Shown in pieces: positions 9,082-18,691 of a stretch of 64,000 bases of DNA. The DNA lies in NCBI RefSeq assembly GCF_036108815.1, contig NZ_CP107985.1, positions 6,131,001 through 6,195,000 of the forward strand. Direction: 5' to 3'. The translations under genes and the position numbers were made by a program. This DNA is from Streptomyces sp. NBC_00353 (GTDB taxonomy: Bacteria > Actinomycetota > Actinomycetes > Streptomycetales > Streptomycetaceae). Under the pieces are notes generated by a model. It searched no databases. It was not told where the DNA came from and was given only the letters and a program-made list of their open reading frames with translations. The stretch's first letter is position 1. Each line of letters opens with the position of its first letter.

Positions 9082-9111
9082 CCAGCTCGGTACGCACCAG
9101 CTCTGTACGCA
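9082..9111 (+). repeat. Two 15-bp tandem copies upstream of the DUF916-like gene
   Basis: Two adjacent 15-mers differing at one base, 9082-9096 and 9097-9111, just before the ribosome-binding site AGGGAG (9114-9119). Their function is unknown; they may simply be slippage products. Confidence 0.6.
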
Positions 9112-9127
9112 CCAGGGAGCCCCGCCC

Positions 9128-10105
9128 ATGCCGCCGTTGACCGGTCACGCCGCCCGAGCCGTTCTCGCCGTCCTGCTGTGCGCCTTCGCCATGACCCCGG
9201 CGGCGGCCGCCGACCGGGCGGACAGTGCCATGGACTGGACGGCTCGGCCCGCCACGAGCGGCCTCGGGACCCGGACCGGCGACGACGGCGGCAGACCGTA
9301 CTTCTACCTGGAGGGCGTGCCCGGCACCGTGCTGCAGGACCGGCTCGCCGTCACCAACCCGGGCCGCACCCCGGTCACCGTGCGGCTGCGCGGAGCCGAC
9401 GCGTACAACGCCGAGGACGGTGAATTCGCGGTACGCGGCTCGAAGGGCTCCACCGGGACCGGCGCCTGGCTGCGGTTCGCCGCGGACCGGGTGACCGTGC
9501 CCGCCCGTACCCGTGCCGAAGTGCCGTTCTCCGTCACCGTGCCGACGAGTGCGCCGCCGGGCGACCACCCGGGCGCGATCGTCGCCGAGAGCGGCGGCCG
9601 TTCGGTCGGGGTACGCGTCCATCTGCGGGTCGGCGGACCGACCCTGGCCGCGCTGACCGTCGAGGACGTCACCGTGTCCGGCCGGACCATTCACTACACC
9701 CTCGTCAACCGTGGCAATGCGGCCCTTGCCCCGCGCCTTGCCGTCGGTGCGGACGGGGTGTTCGGCACGCTGCTGCGGCGTGAGGCCCGGACCCTGCCGG
9801 TGGAACTGCTGCCCGGACAGCGGGTGAAGCTCACCGAACCGTGGCGGGACGCCCCCGCCCTCGACTCCGTCACCGTCCGGCTGCGGGTCACTGCCGCGGG
9901 CGGCGCGCACAGCGAGGCGACGGGCTCGGTGGTCCTCGTCCCCTGGGCGCCGGTGACCGTCGGCGTACTGCTGTTCCTGGCCGCGGCGGGCGCGGGCGCG
10001 TACCGGCTGCGGCGCGGACAGCGGCGGCCGCCGGACGGCGCCGGCCCGGTATCTCGACCCACGTCGGACGAAAGGCACTTGGTGAAGGCGGGAGCGGACA
10101 GGTGA
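9128..10105 (+). CDS. Secreted membrane-anchored protein resembling DUF916/WxL-associated proteins
   Basis: A 325-aa protein with a signal peptide (residues 1-28, ending AAAA). Two Ig-like beta domains follow, covering about 40-150 and 160-265. A single membrane helix lies near 277-297, followed by a basic cytosolic tail. The order of beta domains plus C-terminal helix resembles DUF916-family proteins, which in Gram-positives accompany WxL surface proteins and bind cell-wall polymers. The match is judged by eye on features such as LAVTNPGRTPVTVRLRGADA and PPGDHPGAIVA. The ATG has AGGGAG upstream. Its stop overlaps the next GTG start by 4 bp. Confidence 0.75.
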   Translation: MPPLTGHAARAVLAVLLCAFAMTPAAAADRADSAMDWTARPATSGLGTRTGDDGGRPYFYLEGVPGTVLQDRLAVTNPGRTPVTVRLRGADAYNAEDGEFAVRGSKGSTGTGAWLRFAADRVTVPARTRAEVPFSVTVPTSAPPGDHPGAIVAESGGRSVGVRVHLRVGGPTLAALTVEDVTVSGRTIHYTLVNRGNAALAPRLAVGADGVFGTLLRREARTLPVELLPGQRVKLTEPWRDAPALDSVTVRLRVTAAGGAHSEATGSVVLVPWAPVTVGVLLFLAAAGAGAYRLRRGQRRPPDGAGPVSRPTSDERHLVKAGADR

Positions 10106-11262
10106 GACGACAGACCGGACACAGGGGTCGACGGACCGGACCGGCATCCCCCCGGCGCGGCAGCCACCGATGGGCCACCGCGCTGCTCGTGGCCGTGGTG
10201 CCCGCCCTGCTCCTCCTGCCCGCACCAGGTGCCCGCGCGGCGGACGGACAGCCCGCGGTCACCCTCTCGAGACAGCAGGCCGGCAAGGGCGGTGAGATCA
10301 CCGTCAAAGGCAGCGGCTGGCGGCCCGACACCTTGCTGATGATGCTGATCTGCGGGCAGTCCGCGCCCGGCAGGGGCGTCATCGGTGGCACCAACTCCTG
10401 CTCCAACGCCGACGGACGCGCCGTCACCACCGATGCCAAGGGCGCCTTCAGCAAGAAGATGCCCGTCGCCGAGCCGCCCGAGCCGTGCCCGTGCGTGGTG
10501 CATGTCGCGACGGTCACCGGGGAACAGGCCACCGCCGATGCCGTGTTCGTCGTCGCGGGCCACCCCGTCGCCCCATTGCCGAAGCAGACCGACGGCGGGA
10601 AGCTCGCCGTGCTCGCCACGACCCGGCTGGAGGGCGACAGCGGGATCCTCACCTGGTTCGGTGCCCCGCCCGCACGGAGGTTCGTCCTCACCGTCGGCAA
10701 CCTCGGCACGGCACCCGTCAAGGACCCGGTCTTCCAGGTCGGTACGGCGCACGGCGTCTTCGCCCCGCAGTGGGAGGAACAGCAGTGGCGCGGCACCATC
10801 GCGCCCGGCCGCAAGGCGCAGATCAAACTCCCGGTCGAACTGACGGCGGGCGCGCACGGCGACTACCAGATCTCCCTGCGGTACGGGACGAAGGTGCTGG
10901 CCGAACAGCCGTGGGGGGTGGACCGACCGTGGGGTGTCACCCTCTTCTGGATCCTGCTCTGCGTCGTCGTACCGGCCGCCGTGTTCCGGATCGGCATGGC
11001 GATCGTCGACAAGGTCCGGCCCCGTACCCCGCATGCCTCGGTCCGAGCCGGACGTCACCGCCACCCACAGCTCACCGACGTGACCGCGAAGCTCCCGAAG
11101 CTGCGCCGGGCACCGGGCACCACCCCTGTGAACCCCGCGACAGAGGACCGGGCAGGGCGCACCGGGTCCGCTGCGGGCGCGGCCACCACGACCGCGCTGC
11201 CGTGGTTCACACCGGAATCCGCACCGTCAGAGAACAGACCCACGACGAAGGGACATTCGTGA
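10102..11262 (+). CDS. Secreted protein with Ig-like domain resembling the neocarzinostatin fold, C-terminal membrane helix
   Basis: A 386-aa protein of unknown function. A signal peptide (about residues 25-50, ending ARAA) precedes a beta domain (about 55-155) with two cysteine pairs. Its pattern VTLSRQQAGKGGEITVKGSGW followed by TDAKGAFSKK recalls neocarzinostatin-type apoproteins, though I would not assign the family from this alone. A second beta domain follows (about 195-270). A membrane helix near 278-298 leads into a ~85-residue basic, Ala/Thr-rich cytosolic tail. Both ends overlap their neighbours by 4 bp (GTGA), so the last three genes of the cluster look translationally coupled. Confidence 0.72.
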   Translation: MRRQTGHRGRRTGPASPRRGSHRWATALLVAVVPALLLLPAPGARAADGQPAVTLSRQQAGKGGEITVKGSGWRPDTLLMMLICGQSAPGRGVIGGTNSCSNADGRAVTTDAKGAFSKKMPVAEPPEPCPCVVHVATVTGEQATADAVFVVAGHPVAPLPKQTDGGKLAVLATTRLEGDSGILTWFGAPPARRFVLTVGNLGTAPVKDPVFQVGTAHGVFAPQWEEQQWRGTIAPGRKAQIKLPVELTAGAHGDYQISLRYGTKVLAEQPWGVDRPWGVTLFWILLCVVVPAAVFRIGMAIVDKVRPRTPHASVRAGRHRHPQLTDVTAKLPKLRRAPGTTPVNPATEDRAGRTGSAAGAATTTALPWFTPESAPSENRPTTKGHS

Positions 11263-12704
11263 GCACCCAACGGAGGATGAGCGCGGCCGGAGTCGCGCTG
11301 ATGCTCGGCGGCGCGGGGATCCTGCTGGCCGCGAGCCCGGCCCAGGCCGCCGACGTCTCGTACAAGACGGAGTGCATTCCGCCGTCGATCTCCGGGCTGC
11401 CGCCCGTGCAGGGCACCACCAAGGTGCAGCTGACCGCGCCCGCCGAGGCGAAGGTCGGGGACACCGTCGAGGTGGTGTGGAAGACGGTCGCGGCCGCTTC
11501 CAGCAACCCCGACGTCCTCGACCTGGGGAAGGACACGGTCAAGCCGACCGGCACGATCAAGGTGGGCGGCGCGGCCGTCGGCGACCTGCCGATGGAGGGG
11601 CCCCGGCAGAACCCGCCGATCCCCAAGAACAGCCCCATGGTGCTGCCCGACATGAAGGGCACGCTGAAGCTGGAGAAGGCCGGTGAGATCACGCTGACGC
11701 CGGACGCGTACAACATCAACGTCTCCAAGCCGATCTCCACCGACACCAAGTGCTCCCCGAAGGAGACCGTGCAGCCGGGCGCGACGATCAAGGTCACAGC
11801 GGGCGGCGGTACGACAGCCGGCGGCACGACCACCGGCACGACGGCGGGTGGCACGACCACCGGTACGACGGCGGGTGGCACGATCTCCGGCACGACTACT
11901 GGCACGACCACTGGCACCACCACCGGTTCCACCACCGGTTCCACCACGGCGGGCGGCACGACGGCCGACGGCGGGACCACGGCGGGCACGACGGCCGGCG
12001 GTACGGACACCGGAGGCACGGACTCCGGCGGCACCACCGCCGGGTCGAGCGGTGGCGGCGGCGGCCGGACCGACTTCGAGGGCAAGGAGGTGTCCGTCGC
12101 GTACGCCTGCAAGACGCCGATCGGTGACAAGAACGCCACCTCCCCGGTGAAGATCAACGCGAAGAAGAACGGCGGCAGCTTCGACCTCACGGTGAAGTTC
12201 AGCAAGTCGGTCATGGACAGTCCCGCCGACATCCCGGCCGATTCGGTGAAGCCCTCCATGGAGGTCAAGCTCGGCGGGGCCGACAAGGGCACGGTCCATG
12301 TCGAGGGCCCCACCAACAAGGAGCCCATCAAGTCCGGCGATCCGATCGAGATCCCCGATCTCACGGGTACGTACAAGCCGGGCGCAAGCGGCAAGTCCAC
12401 CCTCAGTCCGGGCGTACTGACCGTGATGGCGCTCGGCACGACGACGACCTGCACCCCGCCCGCCGACGTCGCGGTCTCCCTGGAGCTGGACACCTCGTCC
12501 CAGCCCGGCGGGGCTGCCGGCGGCTCGGACACGGGCGGCGCCACGAGCGGTGGCGGTACGGACTCCGGCGGCGGACTGGCCGCCACCGGCGCCGAGGACA
12601 ACGGCACCCTGCGCGCGCTCGGCCTGGTCGCCGGTACGGCGATCCTGCTGGGCGGCGCCGTGTTCACGTTCACCCCCTGGCGCCGGCTGCGCGGCACCCG
12701 GTGA
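11259..12704 (+). CDS. Two-domain surface protein with Thr/Gly linker and LAXTG sorting signal
   Basis: An exported 481-aa protein. A signal peptide ends near residue 34 (SPAQAA). Domain 1 (about 35-180) and domain 2 (about 270-415) are diverged copies of the domain in the 8342-9007 protein; domain 2 keeps CKTPIGDK and TTTTCTPP. They are joined by a ~80-residue Thr-Gly linker of TTGTTAGG-type repeats. The C-terminus has LAATG near residue 445, a hydrophobic helix and RRLRG. This fits the LAXTG signal known for Streptomyces class E sortases. The GTG start overlaps the previous stop, with GAAGGGA upstream. No sortase gene is seen in the window. Confidence 0.85.
   Translation: MSTQRRMSAAGVALMLGGAGILLAASPAQAADVSYKTECIPPSISGLPPVQGTTKVQLTAPAEAKVGDTVEVVWKTVAAASSNPDVLDLGKDTVKPTGTIKVGGAAVGDLPMEGPRQNPPIPKNSPMVLPDMKGTLKLEKAGEITLTPDAYNINVSKPISTDTKCSPKETVQPGATIKVTAGGGTTAGGTTTGTTAGGTTTGTTAGGTISGTTTGTTTGTTTGSTTGSTTAGGTTADGGTTAGTTAGGTDTGGTDSGGTTAGSSGGGGGRTDFEGKEVSVAYACKTPIGDKNATSPVKINAKKNGGSFDLTVKFSKSVMDSPADIPADSVKPSMEVKLGGADKGTVHVEGPTNKEPIKSGDPIEIPDLTGTYKPGASGKSTLSPGVLTVMALGTTTTCTPPADVAVSLELDTSSQPGGAAGGSDTGGATSGGGTDSGGGLAATGAEDNGTLRALGLVAGTAILLGGAVFTFTPWRRLRGTR
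11809..12055 (+). repeat. Thr/Gly-coding microsatellite-like repeat in the surface-protein linker
   Basis: An in-frame array of degenerate GGC-ACG-ACC/ACG-type codon repeats encodes the flexible Thr/Gly wall-spanning linker. The units TTTGTTAGG and TTGSTTGSTT recur. Repeats of this type vary in copy number between strains. Confidence 0.85.
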
Positions 12705-12728
12705 GCTGAGCTCCGTACCGGGGCAATG

Positions 12729-12770
12729 CGAAGGGCCGTCGCACCGGTCAACCGGTGCGACGGCCCTTCG
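12729..12770. terminator. Bidirectional terminator between surface cluster and peptide transporter
   Basis: A perfect 20-bp inverted repeat, 12729-12748 with 12751-12770, and a two-base centre. It sits between the converging ends of the surface-protein operon and the POT transporter gene. Confidence 0.85.
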
Positions 12771-12810
12771 TACGAGCGGTCAGCGCATCAACGCATCAGC
12801 GATCGGTGCG

Positions 12811-14301
<1,491 letters not shown>

Positions 14302-14789
14302 GGTCGATCCTTGCTTGCTCGGGACGCGACGCCTTGTGAGCGTTGAGCGCCCGGTGGGGGGAGGCCGGCACCGACGAGGCTGCGCCCACCCCTCACGCCT
14401 GAGAGGGGATTCGCTCCGGACCCCGTACCTGGGTACGGGGTCGATGTCGGAGTCGGGGACGGACCGCATCGGGATCCACGCCCGGAGTACTTCTGCGCTC
14501 CGGGCCCGGCCACAGGTCATTCACTGAACCAAAGGCTGGCGAATACCAGCCCGCATACAAAAGAGACCTTCGGCGCTTAAAGCTGCCCAAAGGTCCTTGA
14601 GTAGTGCAACAGGCGTCGAGCCACCATACGACACGACACTGCCGGATATGGAAGGACTTGAGAGATGGATCACAGGGATGAATGCAACCAGGCTCGCATA
14701 TTCGAAGGTGTGCCTCGGTTCAGGCCGCGAACCCGCAGGCCTTGTCGATCACCTCACGACAGCCGCCCCATGCGGACTACCATCACCCC
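14302..14789. other. 488-base divergent control region between peptide transporter and response regulator
   Basis: No convincing gene. On the minus strand it holds a terminator-like hairpin at 14555-14595, so transporter transcription starting further upstream could be attenuated. The proximal part (14302-14500) is GC-rich with short inverted repeats. The distal part (14520-14720) is AT-richer and would suit promoters. Confidence 0.6.
14555..14595 (-). promoter_or_regulatory. Terminator-like hairpin in the peptide-transporter leader (possible attenuator)
   Basis: Read on the minus strand, GACCTT (14595-14590) pairs with AAGGTC (14570-14565). Inner GGC/GCC and AGC/GCT pairs extend the stem, and it is followed directly by a TCTCTTTTG run. 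No gene ends just upstream on this strand. It is therefore either an attenuator for the transporter transcript or the end of a short RNA starting near 14600-14700. Confidence 0.4.
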
Positions 14790-15467
14790 ATGACCCGTGT
14801 ACTGCTCGCCGAGGACGACGCATCCATCTCGGAGCCGCTGGCTCGCGCCCTGCGTCGGGAGGGTTACGAGGTCGAAGTCCGCGAAGACGGTCCGACCGCT
14901 CTCGACGCCGGCCTCCAGGGCGGCATCGACCTGGTCGTGCTCGACCTGGGCCTGCCCGGGATGGACGGCCTCGAAGTAGCCCGAAGGCTCCGCGCCGACG
15001 GCCACACCGTGCCGATTTTGGTGCTCACCGCCCGTGCCGACGAGGTGGACACCGTCGTCGGCCTGGACGCCGGAGCCGACGACTACGTCACCAAGCCGTT
15101 CCGCCTGGCCGAGCTCCTCGCCCGGGTCCGGGCGCTGCTCCGGCGCGGCGCCACGGAGCCCTCGCCGCAGCCCGCCACGCACGGCGTGCGGATCGACGTC
15201 GAGTCGCACCGGGCCTGGATGGGCGACGAGGAACTCCAGCTCACCGCGAAGGAGTTCGACCTGCTGCGGGTCCTGGTCCGGGACGCGGGCCGGGTCGTCA
15301 CCCGCGACCAGTTGATGCGCGAGGTCTGGGACACCACCTGGTGGTCGTCGACGAAGACCCTCGACATGCACATCTCCTGGCTCCGCAAGAAGCTCGGCGA
15401 CGATGCCGCCAACCCCCGTTACATCGCGACCGTCCGGGGCGTCGGCTTCCGCTTCGAGAAGAGCTGA
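14790..15467 (+). CDS. OmpR/PhoB-type response regulator
   Basis: A 225-aa DNA-binding response regulator. The receiver domain (about 1-115) has the acidic pair EDD at 8-10, the phospho-acceptor Asp in VVLDLGLPGMDG near 51 and the conserved Lys in YVTKPF near 101. The C-terminal winged helix (about 128-225) ends in the typical VRGVGFRFE. The ATG at 14790 begins the conserved MTRVLLAEDD; earlier starts add non-conserved residues. It is paired with the histidine kinase 15 bp downstream. It lies divergent from the peptide transporter, a possible target. Confidence 0.93.
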   Translation: MTRVLLAEDDASISEPLARALRREGYEVEVREDGPTALDAGLQGGIDLVVLDLGLPGMDGLEVARRLRADGHTVPILVLTARADEVDTVVGLDAGADDYVTKPFRLAELLARVRALLRRGATEPSPQPATHGVRIDVESHRAWMGDEELQLTAKEFDLLRVLVRDAGRVVTRDQLMREVWDTTWWSSTKTLDMHISWLRKKLGDDAANPRYIATVRGVGFRFEKS

Positions 15468-15482
15468 CGTACAGAAACAGTC

Positions 15483-16748
15483 ATGCGCCGCCGACTGATC
15501 AACTCCACCCTCGCCGTTGTGCTCGTGGTGATCGCCGTCTTCGGCGTCTCCCTCGTCATCGTCGAGACCCGCACCATCAGCAACAGCGCCCAGGAGAGCG
15601 TCGACTCCGAGGCGCTGCGGCTGATCAGCGTCGTCGAGAGCCGACTTCTCGGGGCCGAGCGGATCAACCCCTCGGTGCTGGCCGAACAGGTCGACGAGAA
15701 CCGGTACGCGCTCGTCAGGATCCCCGGCCGTGCCCCCCTCGAGGTGGGCACGCGCCCCACCGGCAGAGTGATCAGCAGTACGGCGTCGGGGGAGCAGGGC
15801 GAGAAGGTCACCGTCGAGGAGTCCAGCTCGGCCGTCACCCGCGAGGTCGGACGCACCTTGATGATCATCGGCGCGGTGGCGCTCCTCGCGATCGTCTCCG
15901 CGGTGCTCCTCGCGGTACGCCAGGCCAACAAACTGGCCTCGCCGCTCACCGACCTCGCCGAGACGGCGGAACGCCTGGGCTCCGGCGACCCGCGACCGCG
16001 CCACAAGCGGTACGGGGTGCCGGAACTGGACCGGGTCGCCGACGTCCTCGACTCCTCCGCCGAGCGGATCGCGCGGATGCTGACCGCGGAACGCCGGCTC
16101 GCCGCCGACGCCTCCCACCAGCTCCGCACCCCGCTGACCGCGCTCTCCATGCGGATCGAGGAGATCTCCGTCACCGACGACCCGGACACGGTGAAGGAAG
16201 AGGCGAACATCGCCCTCACCCAGGTCGAGCGCCTCACCAACGTGGTGGAACGGCTGCTGACCAACGCCCGCGACCCGCGTACCGGCTCCGCGGTCGTCTT
16301 CGACCTCGACGAGGTCGTCAAGCAGCAGATCGAGGAGTGGCGCCCGGCCTACCGCGGCGAGGGGCGCGCCATCGTCCGCTCCGGCAAGCAGGGCCTGCGG
16401 GCCGTCGGCACCCCGGGTGCGGTCGCCCAGGTGCTGGCCGCACTGATCGAGAACTCACTGATGCACGGTGGCGGCACGGTGGCGCTGCGCACCCGGGTCA
16501 CCGGCAACCAGGCGGTCATCGAGGTGACGGACGAGGGCCCCGGGGTCCCGCCCGACCTGGGCGCCCGGATCTTCGAGCGGACGATCAGCGGCCGCAACTC
16601 CACGGGGATCGGCCTGGCGGTGGCCCGAGACCTGGCCGAGGCGGACGGCGGCCGCCTGGAACTGCTCCAGCAGCAGCCGGCGGTCTTCGCCCTGTTCCTG
16701 AGCCGGGTGCCCCTCCCCCGCCAGGAACCGGAGCGTCCGGTGCGCTGA
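15483..16748 (+). CDS. Sensor histidine kinase
   Basis: A 421-aa membrane kinase. Helix 1 is at about 6-28, the extracytoplasmic sensor at about 29-120 and helix 2 at about 125-145, with a HAMP-like linker after it. The phospho-acceptor His is in DASHQLRTPLTAL near residue 217. The ATPase domain has an N box ENSLMHGG near 324, a G1 box DEGPGVPP near 349 and a G2 box STGIGLAVA near 376. The sensor is small and lacks a recognisable ligand domain. It is in an operon with the preceding response regulator. Confidence 0.92.
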   Translation: MRRRLINSTLAVVLVVIAVFGVSLVIVETRTISNSAQESVDSEALRLISVVESRLLGAERINPSVLAEQVDENRYALVRIPGRAPLEVGTRPTGRVISSTASGEQGEKVTVEESSSAVTREVGRTLMIIGAVALLAIVSAVLLAVRQANKLASPLTDLAETAERLGSGDPRPRHKRYGVPELDRVADVLDSSAERIARMLTAERRLAADASHQLRTPLTALSMRIEEISVTDDPDTVKEEANIALTQVERLTNVVERLLTNARDPRTGSAVVFDLDEVVKQQIEEWRPAYRGEGRAIVRSGKQGLRAVGTPGAVAQVLAALIENSLMHGGGTVALRTRVTGNQAVIEVTDEGPGVPPDLGARIFERTISGRNSTGIGLAVARDLAEADGGRLELLQQQPAVFALFLSRVPLPRQEPERPVR

Positions 16749-16860
16749 TTCGAGCGAGGTCCGGCCTGCACACACGCAGGACGGCATCAGCCGAAATCGA
16801 GCCCGTCGAGGGGGTCCCCCATGCCCTTGAGGCTCCGGGAGAGGTTGAGGACGATACGGC

Positions 16861-16879
16861 CACCGGGGCGACCCCGGTG
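16861..16879. terminator. Hairpin between the histidine kinase and GtrA genes
   Basis: An 8-bp perfect stem with a CGA loop (CACCGGGG/CCCCGGTG), lying just before the 3' end of the convergent GtrA gene. It may act as a terminator for either gene. There is no T-tract. Confidence 0.4.
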
Positions 16880-16881
16880 CT

Positions 16882-17385
16882 TCAACGCCGTACCGCTTCC
16901 GCCGGGGCCGCCGGAGTCCGCCCCTGCGCCACCACGCCTACACCGTCTTTGGCAGGCAGCGCCTTGAACACCCAGCTCCGGTAGGACCAGAAGCGGAACA
17001 GCGTCGCGATCCCGATTCCGAGGATCTTGAACACGTTGCTCTGGACCGGGCTGTTCCAGCCGAATCCGTACGTCGCCGCGTACAGCACACCGTTCTCGAT
17101 CACCGCGCCCACCGCGCTGAACAGCAGGAACAGCATCAGCTCCCGGGTGCGGCCGGTCTTGTCACGGTCCCGGTACGTCCAGTAGCGGAAGCCCACGTAG
17201 TTGAAGAGGATGGCGATGAACGTCGCCAGCAGACTGGCCCGCACCACCTGAAGGTCCGTGGTGTGCCGCAGCAGGTTGAAGACCGCGATATTGACCAGCA
17301 GACCCAGCGCGCCGACGGCGCCGAACTTGGCGACCTCCCGGGCCAGCCGATCCAGCCGGGTTCGCAGTGCGCCCCGTTCGCTCAT
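16882..17385 (-). CDS. GtrA-family membrane protein
   Basis: A 167-aa integral membrane protein of the GtrA family, with four predicted helices at about 18-38, 48-68, 83-105 and 115-135. Family members are thought to flip or present undecaprenyl-phosphate sugars during cell-surface polysaccharide modification. KFGAVGALGLLVNIAVFNLL near residue 19 is the typical first segment and FNYVGFRYWTYR near 61 the second. The function here is inferred only from the family. It stands alone, divergent from purK. Confidence 0.88.
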   Translation of the reverse strand: MSERGALRTRLDRLAREVAKFGAVGALGLLVNIAVFNLLRHTTDLQVVRASLLATFIAILFNYVGFRYWTYRDRDKTGRTRELMLFLLFSAVGAVIENGVLYAATYGFGWNSPVQSNVFKILGIGIATLFRFWSYRSWVFKALPAKDGVGVVAQGRTPAAPAEAVRR

Positions 17386-17551
17386 GGTGATCGCTCAGCC
17401 CCGTCCGTGGATTCGGTCAACCCAGTCATGCTAACCAGCACCCCTGTGGGATGCCTGTGGGCCGAAGCAGAACCCGGCGACGTGGAATGTCACAGGACCG
17501 TCCGCCGGGGCATCGTCCGGTGGTTCCCGGGACGCCGGATACCCTGGAGGA

Positions 17552-18691
17552 GTGACGTTCCCGGTAGTCGGTATGGTCGGCGGCGGTCAGCTCGCCCGTA
17601 TGACCCACGAGGCGGGTATCCCCCTCGGCATCAGATTCAAGCTCCTCAGTGACACCCCTCAGGACTCGGCGGCCCAGGTGGTGAGCGAGGTCGTCGTCGG
17701 CGACTATCGCGACCTGGACACGCTGCGTGCCTTCGCGCACGGCTGTGACGTGATCACCTTCGATCACGAGCATGTCCCGACCGAGCACCTGCGGGCCCTG
17801 GAGGCGGACGGCATCCCCGTGCGCCCCGGTCCCGACGCGCTGGTGCACGCCCAGGACAAGGGGGTGATGCGCGCGAAGCTCTCGGAGATCGGCGTGCCCT
17901 GTCCCCGCCACCGCATCGTGACGGACCCGGCCGACGCCGCGGCGTTCGCGGCCGAGGTCGGCGGCTTCCCCGTCATCCTGAAGACGGTCCGCGGCGGCTA
18001 CGACGGCAAGGGTGTCTGGGTGGTCCGCTCCGAGGCGGACGCGGCCGAACCGTTCCGGGCCGGTGTCCCGGTCCTCGCCGAGGAGAAGGTCGACTTCGTA
18101 CGGGAGTTGGCGGCCAACATCGTCCGCTCGCCGCACGGCCAGGCCGTCGCCTACCCGGTCGTCGAGTCGATCCAGGTCGACGGGGTCTGCGACACGGTCA
18201 TCGCCCCGGCCCCCGAGCTGAGCGAGAAGCTCGCCGGCGAGGCCCAGCAGATGGCCCTGCGGATCGCCGCCGAGCTCGGCGTCGTCGGGCACCTCGCCGT
18301 CGAACTCTTCGAGACGAGCGACGGCCGCATCCTCGTCAACGAGCTCGCGATGCGCCCGCACAACTCCGGGCACTGGACCCAGGACGGCGCGATCACCTCG
18401 CAGTTCGCCAACCACGTGCGGGCCGTCCTCGACCTGCCGCTCGGCGACCCGCGCCCGCGTGCCACCTGGACGGTCATGTCCAACGTCCTCGGCGGCGACT
18501 ATCCGGACATGTACCAGGCGTATCTGCACTGCATGGCCCGTGACCCGCAGCTCAAGATCCACATGTACGGCAAGGACGTGAAGCCCGGCCGCAAGGTCGG
18601 ACACGTCAACACCTACGGCGACGACCTGGCGGACGTGCGGGAGCGCGCCCGGCACGCGGCCGACTACCTGCGAGGAACGATCACCGAATGA
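17552..18691 (+). CDS. purK: N5-carboxyaminoimidazole ribonucleotide synthetase
   Basis: ATP-grasp enzyme that carboxylates AIR to N5-CAIR using ATP and bicarbonate in purine synthesis. Visible are the N-terminal MVGGGQLARM near residue 8, the ATP-grasp GGYDGKGVWVV near 148, PVVESIQVDGVCD near 205, and the metal-binding end LVNELAMRPHNSGHWT near 265. It is 379 aa, the normal length. The GTG is directly preceded by GGAGGA, an unusually short spacing, and no better start exists upstream. Its stop overlaps the purE ATG (ATGA), so the pair is coupled. Confidence 0.95.
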   Translation: MTFPVVGMVGGGQLARMTHEAGIPLGIRFKLLSDTPQDSAAQVVSEVVVGDYRDLDTLRAFAHGCDVITFDHEHVPTEHLRALEADGIPVRPGPDALVHAQDKGVMRAKLSEIGVPCPRHRIVTDPADAAAFAAEVGGFPVILKTVRGGYDGKGVWVVRSEADAAEPFRAGVPVLAEEKVDFVRELAANIVRSPHGQAVAYPVVESIQVDGVCDTVIAPAPELSEKLAGEAQQMALRIAAELGVVGHLAVELFETSDGRILVNELAMRPHNSGHWTQDGAITSQFANHVRAVLDLPLGDPRPRATWTVMSNVLGGDYPDMYQAYLHCMARDPQLKIHMYGKDVKPGRKVGHVNTYGDDLADVRERARHAADYLRGTITE

